This document shows, one piece after another, positions 61,401-64,000 of a DNA stretch of 64,000 bases; the first letter of the stretch is position 1; each line of letters begins with the position of its first letter. The position numbers and the translations under genes were made by a program. This DNA comes from Candidatus Saccharimonadota bacterium (GTDB taxonomy: Bacteria; Patescibacteriota; Saccharimonadia; Saccharimonadales; Saccharimonadaceae): positions 1-64,000 of the forward strand of contig JAPUET010000024.1 in assembly GCA_027492465.1 (NCBI GenBank), in the 5' to 3' direction. The notes beneath the pieces are model-generated. The model was not told where the DNA came from. It saw nothing but the letters and a program-made list of their open reading frames with translations, and ran no database searches.

Positions 61401-61432
61401 ATTATACCAAGTAGCAATTGCGGGGCTACTTG
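61401..61432 (-). promoter_or_regulatory. tag promoter with inverted repeat
   Basis: On the minus strand TATAAT (61401-61406) ends 6 nt before the ATG. Directly upstream CAAGTAGC and GCTACTTG (61408-61432, 9-nt spacer) form a perfect inverted repeat over the -35 region. Confidence 0.55.
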
Positions 61433-61438
61433 CAATAT

Positions 61439-61467
61439 AAAATACCACCCGACGTAGGTGGTATTTT
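61439..61467. terminator. Terminator between tag and the small membrane gene
   Basis: AAAATACCACC pairs with GGTGGTATTTT across 7 nt; ends the minus-strand gene at 61484. Confidence 0.8.
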
Positions 61468-61483
61468 ACTGCGTCTCTATAGT

Positions 61484-61669
61484 CTACAGGCTGAGCGCCC
61501 ACTTGACTATCGCGAAGGCAATCGCCAGCTCGATGAAGATTAGCCCTAGGCCAACTGGTGAACCCCAGCTAAACCATGAGCCCCAGGCACGCCAGTGCTG
61601 ATAGTTCTCCTTACGGAGTTCTCGCCACATTTCGATTTGCTCGTCATGCGCCTTTTTTGCATCTGCCAT
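61484..61669 (-). CDS. Small single-pass membrane protein, 61 aa
   Basis: Charged helical first half with many Trp/Glu/Lys (EQIEMWRELRKENYQHWRAWGSWF), then one membrane helix at about 39-59. AAGGAG ribosome site upstream supports it as a gene. No family recognised. The 61690-61897 stretch beyond it has no gene that I can see. Confidence 0.68.
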   Translation of the reverse strand: MADAKKAHDEQIEMWRELRKENYQHWRAWGSWFSWGSPVGLGLIFIELAIAFAIVKWALSL

Positions 61670-61897
61670 TTCTAGCTCCTTGTATCAAAGTTACTATAGA
61701 TGCTTGGGTATCGGTGAAACCGCAAGATAGTTATGATCGGTAGCAACCGCTCTATCTTATGCTACGACGGATTTACTCACGCCTATTCTACTACATCTAG
61801 CGTGCGTACGCCAGATGTAGCGTAGCAAAGTCAATAATATGGCCCTGGCTTTCAAGTGCCTATAGCAACAAAAATCAATAGGTTAGGCGCTATAAGT

Positions 61898-62512
61898 TCA
61901 TCGAACGACTGGCTGGCGCAAAATCGTCCGCAGCTTTTCGGGTGCGACTTTGCGGAAGTCGCTCAAGTAGATTTCATGGTGCCTACCGGTGAGTGTCAAG
62001 TTATGCTCTGGTGCGAATTCGTGGTGCATTTGGGCGAGGACTTTCGCCTCGGTATCAAACGAGCCAACATGGAGCGTTTGTATGCAGGCGCCTTCATGTA
62101 GCGTTTCCAGGCGCACTTTATCAAGGTTTGCCGGTGGGTCTTTTTCGCTGACTTTTTGCAATGCCTCCTGGAACATAGCTTCGGTAATCCACTCGGGTTG
62201 CAAAATCATCAGCGTGAAATCCCACTGCGACTTATCGCGCGCGGTGGTAAAGCTCGACATATCATCTGCCCACCACAGGCCCTCCAGTGGCATGACCACA
62301 TAGTCTTTACCAAGGTTCAACTTGCTGGCAAACTTTAGCTTATACGCCACCGGGTAGAGCGCACGAATAGCCTCGGCAAACTCCGGGCTTGTATTTGGGT
62401 CGCCATGTCCGTCTATCATCAGGTACTGGCGGGGTGGAATATCGACGATTGCCAGCTCGTGGTGTGCGGCGCTGTAGTCAGATATTTCCTTTTTGAGGTC
62501 TACTTTTTGCAC
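61898..62512 (-). CDS. GyrI-like small-molecule-binding protein
   Basis: 204 aa. LAIVDIPPRQYLMIDGHGDPN at the start, YPVAYKLKF, YVVMPLEGLWW and the final HHEIYLSDFRKVAPEKLRTILRQPV fit the GyrI-like/SOUL-type effector fold (a conserved stand-alone family). Binds small molecules or inhibits proteins; exact role unknown. Four nt after the DUF1697 gene. Confidence 0.86.
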   Translation of the reverse strand: MQKVDLKKEISDYSAAHHELAIVDIPPRQYLMIDGHGDPNTSPEFAEAIRALYPVAYKLKFASKLNLGKDYVVMPLEGLWWADDMSSFTTARDKSQWDFTLMILQPEWITEAMFQEALQKVSEKDPPANLDKVRLETLHEGACIQTLHVGSFDTEAKVLAQMHHEFAPEHNLTLTGRHHEIYLSDFRKVAPEKLRTILRQPVVR

Positions 62513-62516
62513 ACTG

Positions 62517-63059
62517 CTATTGTACCAGTTCTGCCAACTTCCGCGCCGTATTCACATTACGCACGGTCATTTGGCTATAGAGTTTACTGCCGACGAGCTT
62601 TTGTAAACTGCCTTTCAACTGGTTAGCCCGAGTGATATTGGCAAGCACAGCACCATCGAGGTATATCATGGTTTCTATTTCTGGTTTGTGACCGATTTTC
62701 TTCAAAACATCAGACGTATTAATTTCGTCAAATAGATACAGCACGTCGGACTTTTGGCCTGATTTGTCAGGCTTGGGCGCGTCATTCGTCCAGTCGGCCG
62801 GAATCTTCGCCGCAATCGCTTTTATTTTTTCGCCGGGCAAGAGGAGCGTTGGGATACTAAATCCAAACCGCTTTTCAAGCGCCGCCTGTACGTCTTCGCA
62901 CTTTAGCTTATGCTCACTGGTAAATACTGCGTTGCCGGAATTAAGGTAAATCACCACATCACTACAGCCCAACCCCTCAAGCACTGCCTTAAAGTCTGCC
63001 TTCGGCACGCGGTGGTTCCCGCCAACATTCACCCCACGTAGCAATACAACATATTTCAT
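62517..63059 (-). CDS. DUF1697 protein
   Basis: 180 aa. VVLLRGVNVGGNHRVPKADFKAVLEGLGCSDVVIYLNSGNAVF is the DUF1697 opening. Function unknown. Between the PhnB-like and GyrI-like genes, with 4-nt gaps on both sides, so probably one operon. Confidence 0.93.
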   Translation of the reverse strand: MKYVVLLRGVNVGGNHRVPKADFKAVLEGLGCSDVVIYLNSGNAVFTSEHKLKCEDVQAALEKRFGFSIPTLLLPGEKIKAIAAKIPADWTNDAPKPDKSGQKSDVLYLFDEINTSDVLKKIGHKPEIETMIYLDGAVLANITRANQLKGSLQKLVGSKLYSQMTVRNVNTARKLAELVQ

Positions 63060-63063
63060 GGTT

Positions 63064-63966
63064 CTAATACTCTGCGATAATGATTTTGTGCTGCTCCATC
63101 ATTATTTTGTATGCATCAGGCTTTTTCATTAATTCGCCCATATTTTCTGGTACGATCTGCCAACTTACGCCGTATTTATCTTTGCACCAACCACACTGCT
63201 CAAATTCTGGAACACTCGATAATTTGCCCCAGAAGTAATCTATTTCATCTTGGTCTTTACACACAACACTGTATGAAACTGCTTCGCTAAAGTGCTGTTC
63301 TTGATCGGTGCCATTATCCATCGCTGACATCCATTCCCCCGGCGCAAGCTCCATATCCCCATAGGCCACCGATTCACCAGCTTTTGCCGGGCCAGTATCC
63401 TCCTCATACTTCATAACGTAGCCGACGCGCGCATCTTTAAATACCGATACGTAAAAGTTAATCGCTTCTTGCGCCTTATTTTGTACCCTACCCGAAAACA
63501 ACAGACTTGGAACTATGCAGGTAAATTCACCTTGTGGCTCCAGTACCATCAATTGCCAGCTATAGCCGTATTTATCTTGCACCCAGCCGTAGTACTCACT
63601 AAATGGATACTTACCAAGCTCCATCAGTACTTCGCCGCCTTCGGCTAATTTCGCCCATACTTGGTCAAGATGCTCTCGCGCCTCAGGATCCTCTTTGGTA
63701 TTAAAATTCACAAACGTAGAGTTCGCTGGGGTTGGCGTAAACTCAGGTCCAGCATTAATCAGCGTAAAATCATGCCCCGCAAGCATCATGTCAATCGTAA
63801 GGTCTTTGCCGGCGAGCTCACGCTGAAAATCAGCCAAGCCATCTTCTTCGCTCTCTGGATATTTGCTACCACCCGTTATTTTGCTCCCCGGGAAGATCGA
63901 TGTATAGAAGTCGGCCATTTCTCGCGCGTTACCCCGGCACCATAAGTTTGGGGTTATCTTTTGCAT
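63064..63966 (-). CDS. Two-domain PhnB/VOC-like protein
   Basis: 300 aa with two glyoxalase-like (PhnB) domains. First: ITPNLWCRGNAREMADFYTSIFPGSKI; second: PSLLFSGRVQNKAQEAINFYVSVFKDARVGYV. Both keep the DKYGYSWQ/DKYGVSWQ ends. Duplicate fusion of a metal-dependent enzyme-like fold; substrate unknown. AAAGGAG upstream of the ATG. First gene of the operon. Confidence 0.92.
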   Translation of the reverse strand: MQKITPNLWCRGNAREMADFYTSIFPGSKITGGSKYPESEEDGLADFQRELAGKDLTIDMMLAGHDFTLINAGPEFTPTPANSTFVNFNTKEDPEAREHLDQVWAKLAEGGEVLMELGKYPFSEYYGWVQDKYGYSWQLMVLEPQGEFTCIVPSLLFSGRVQNKAQEAINFYVSVFKDARVGYVMKYEEDTGPAKAGESVAYGDMELAPGEWMSAMDNGTDQEQHFSEAVSYSVVCKDQDEIDYFWGKLSSVPEFEQCGWCKDKYGVSWQIVPENMGELMKKPDAYKIMMEQHKIIIAEY

Positions 63967-64000
63967 TGCATTAGCTCCTTTCGTTTACTTGCTCTTTTCG

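Overview
The window reads as a chromosomal stretch of an ultra-small Candidate Phyla Radiation bacterium, most likely Candidatus Saccharibacteria (TM7). This is inferred from the mix of small streamlined genes, the lack of biosynthetic pathways, standard-code genes packed tail to tail, tRNA genes with encoded CCA, and a trehalase and surface-protein repertoire. No 16S or ribosomal-protein marker is present, so the lineage call rests on gene style only.

Region 1 (1-12.3 kb) is an integrated element. It starts at the 3' end of a tRNA-Gly(GCC), with an intact large serine recombinase whose last codons lie inside the tRNA. Behind it come a filamentous-phage/plasmid type replication protein, a SpoVG-like protein and small unknown genes. 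A divergent cargo block follows: a MerR/excisionase-type HTH protein, a cation-transporter-like membrane protein, a PAP2 phosphatase, a CzcD-type CDF exporter, two unknown proteins, and a copper module. The copper module has a CsoR-like repressor with operators, a small secreted protein, a DUF305 protein and a CopB P-type ATPase. Region 2 (12.3-17.6 kb) looks like an older, decaying element: a second serine recombinase broken by frameshifts, a coupled 99-aa ORF, a (CTTAT)8 repeat, a strong candidate structured RNA, a TM2-like small protein, a DUF2254-like 730-aa membrane protein, and a 3' fragment of a third recombinase.

Region 3 (17.7-39 kb) holds small enzymes (FMN-binding, cupin, SGNH, S51 peptidase, RBBP9-type hydrolase, aldo/keto reductase, RidA, C39-like peptidase), tRNA-Phe, tRNA-Gly(CCC), nucleotide enzymes, slipin, D-Ala-D-Ala ligase, RarA, a glycosyltransferase and GH13/trehalase cluster, TypA and tRNA-Ala. 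Region 4 (39-57 kb) holds an RRM protein, an ABC exporter, a six-gene operon with ligA and an ITPase, tRNA-Leu(UAA), tRNA-Cys, tRNA-Leu(GAG), an oligopeptide-binding protein, SecG, a proline-type M24 peptidase, UvrC and a uracil-DNA glycosylase. Region 5 (56-64 kb) holds a SET protein, a Crp/Fnr regulator divergent from a large LANTG-anchored lectin-like surface protein, a DMT transporter, Tag glycosylase and conserved DUF proteins.

Two genome-wide habits stand out. Many genes have a TANNNT -10 box ending 6-7 nt before the ATG, which implies leaderless mRNAs, and several convergent gene pairs interlock their stop codons in a 4-nt overlap.
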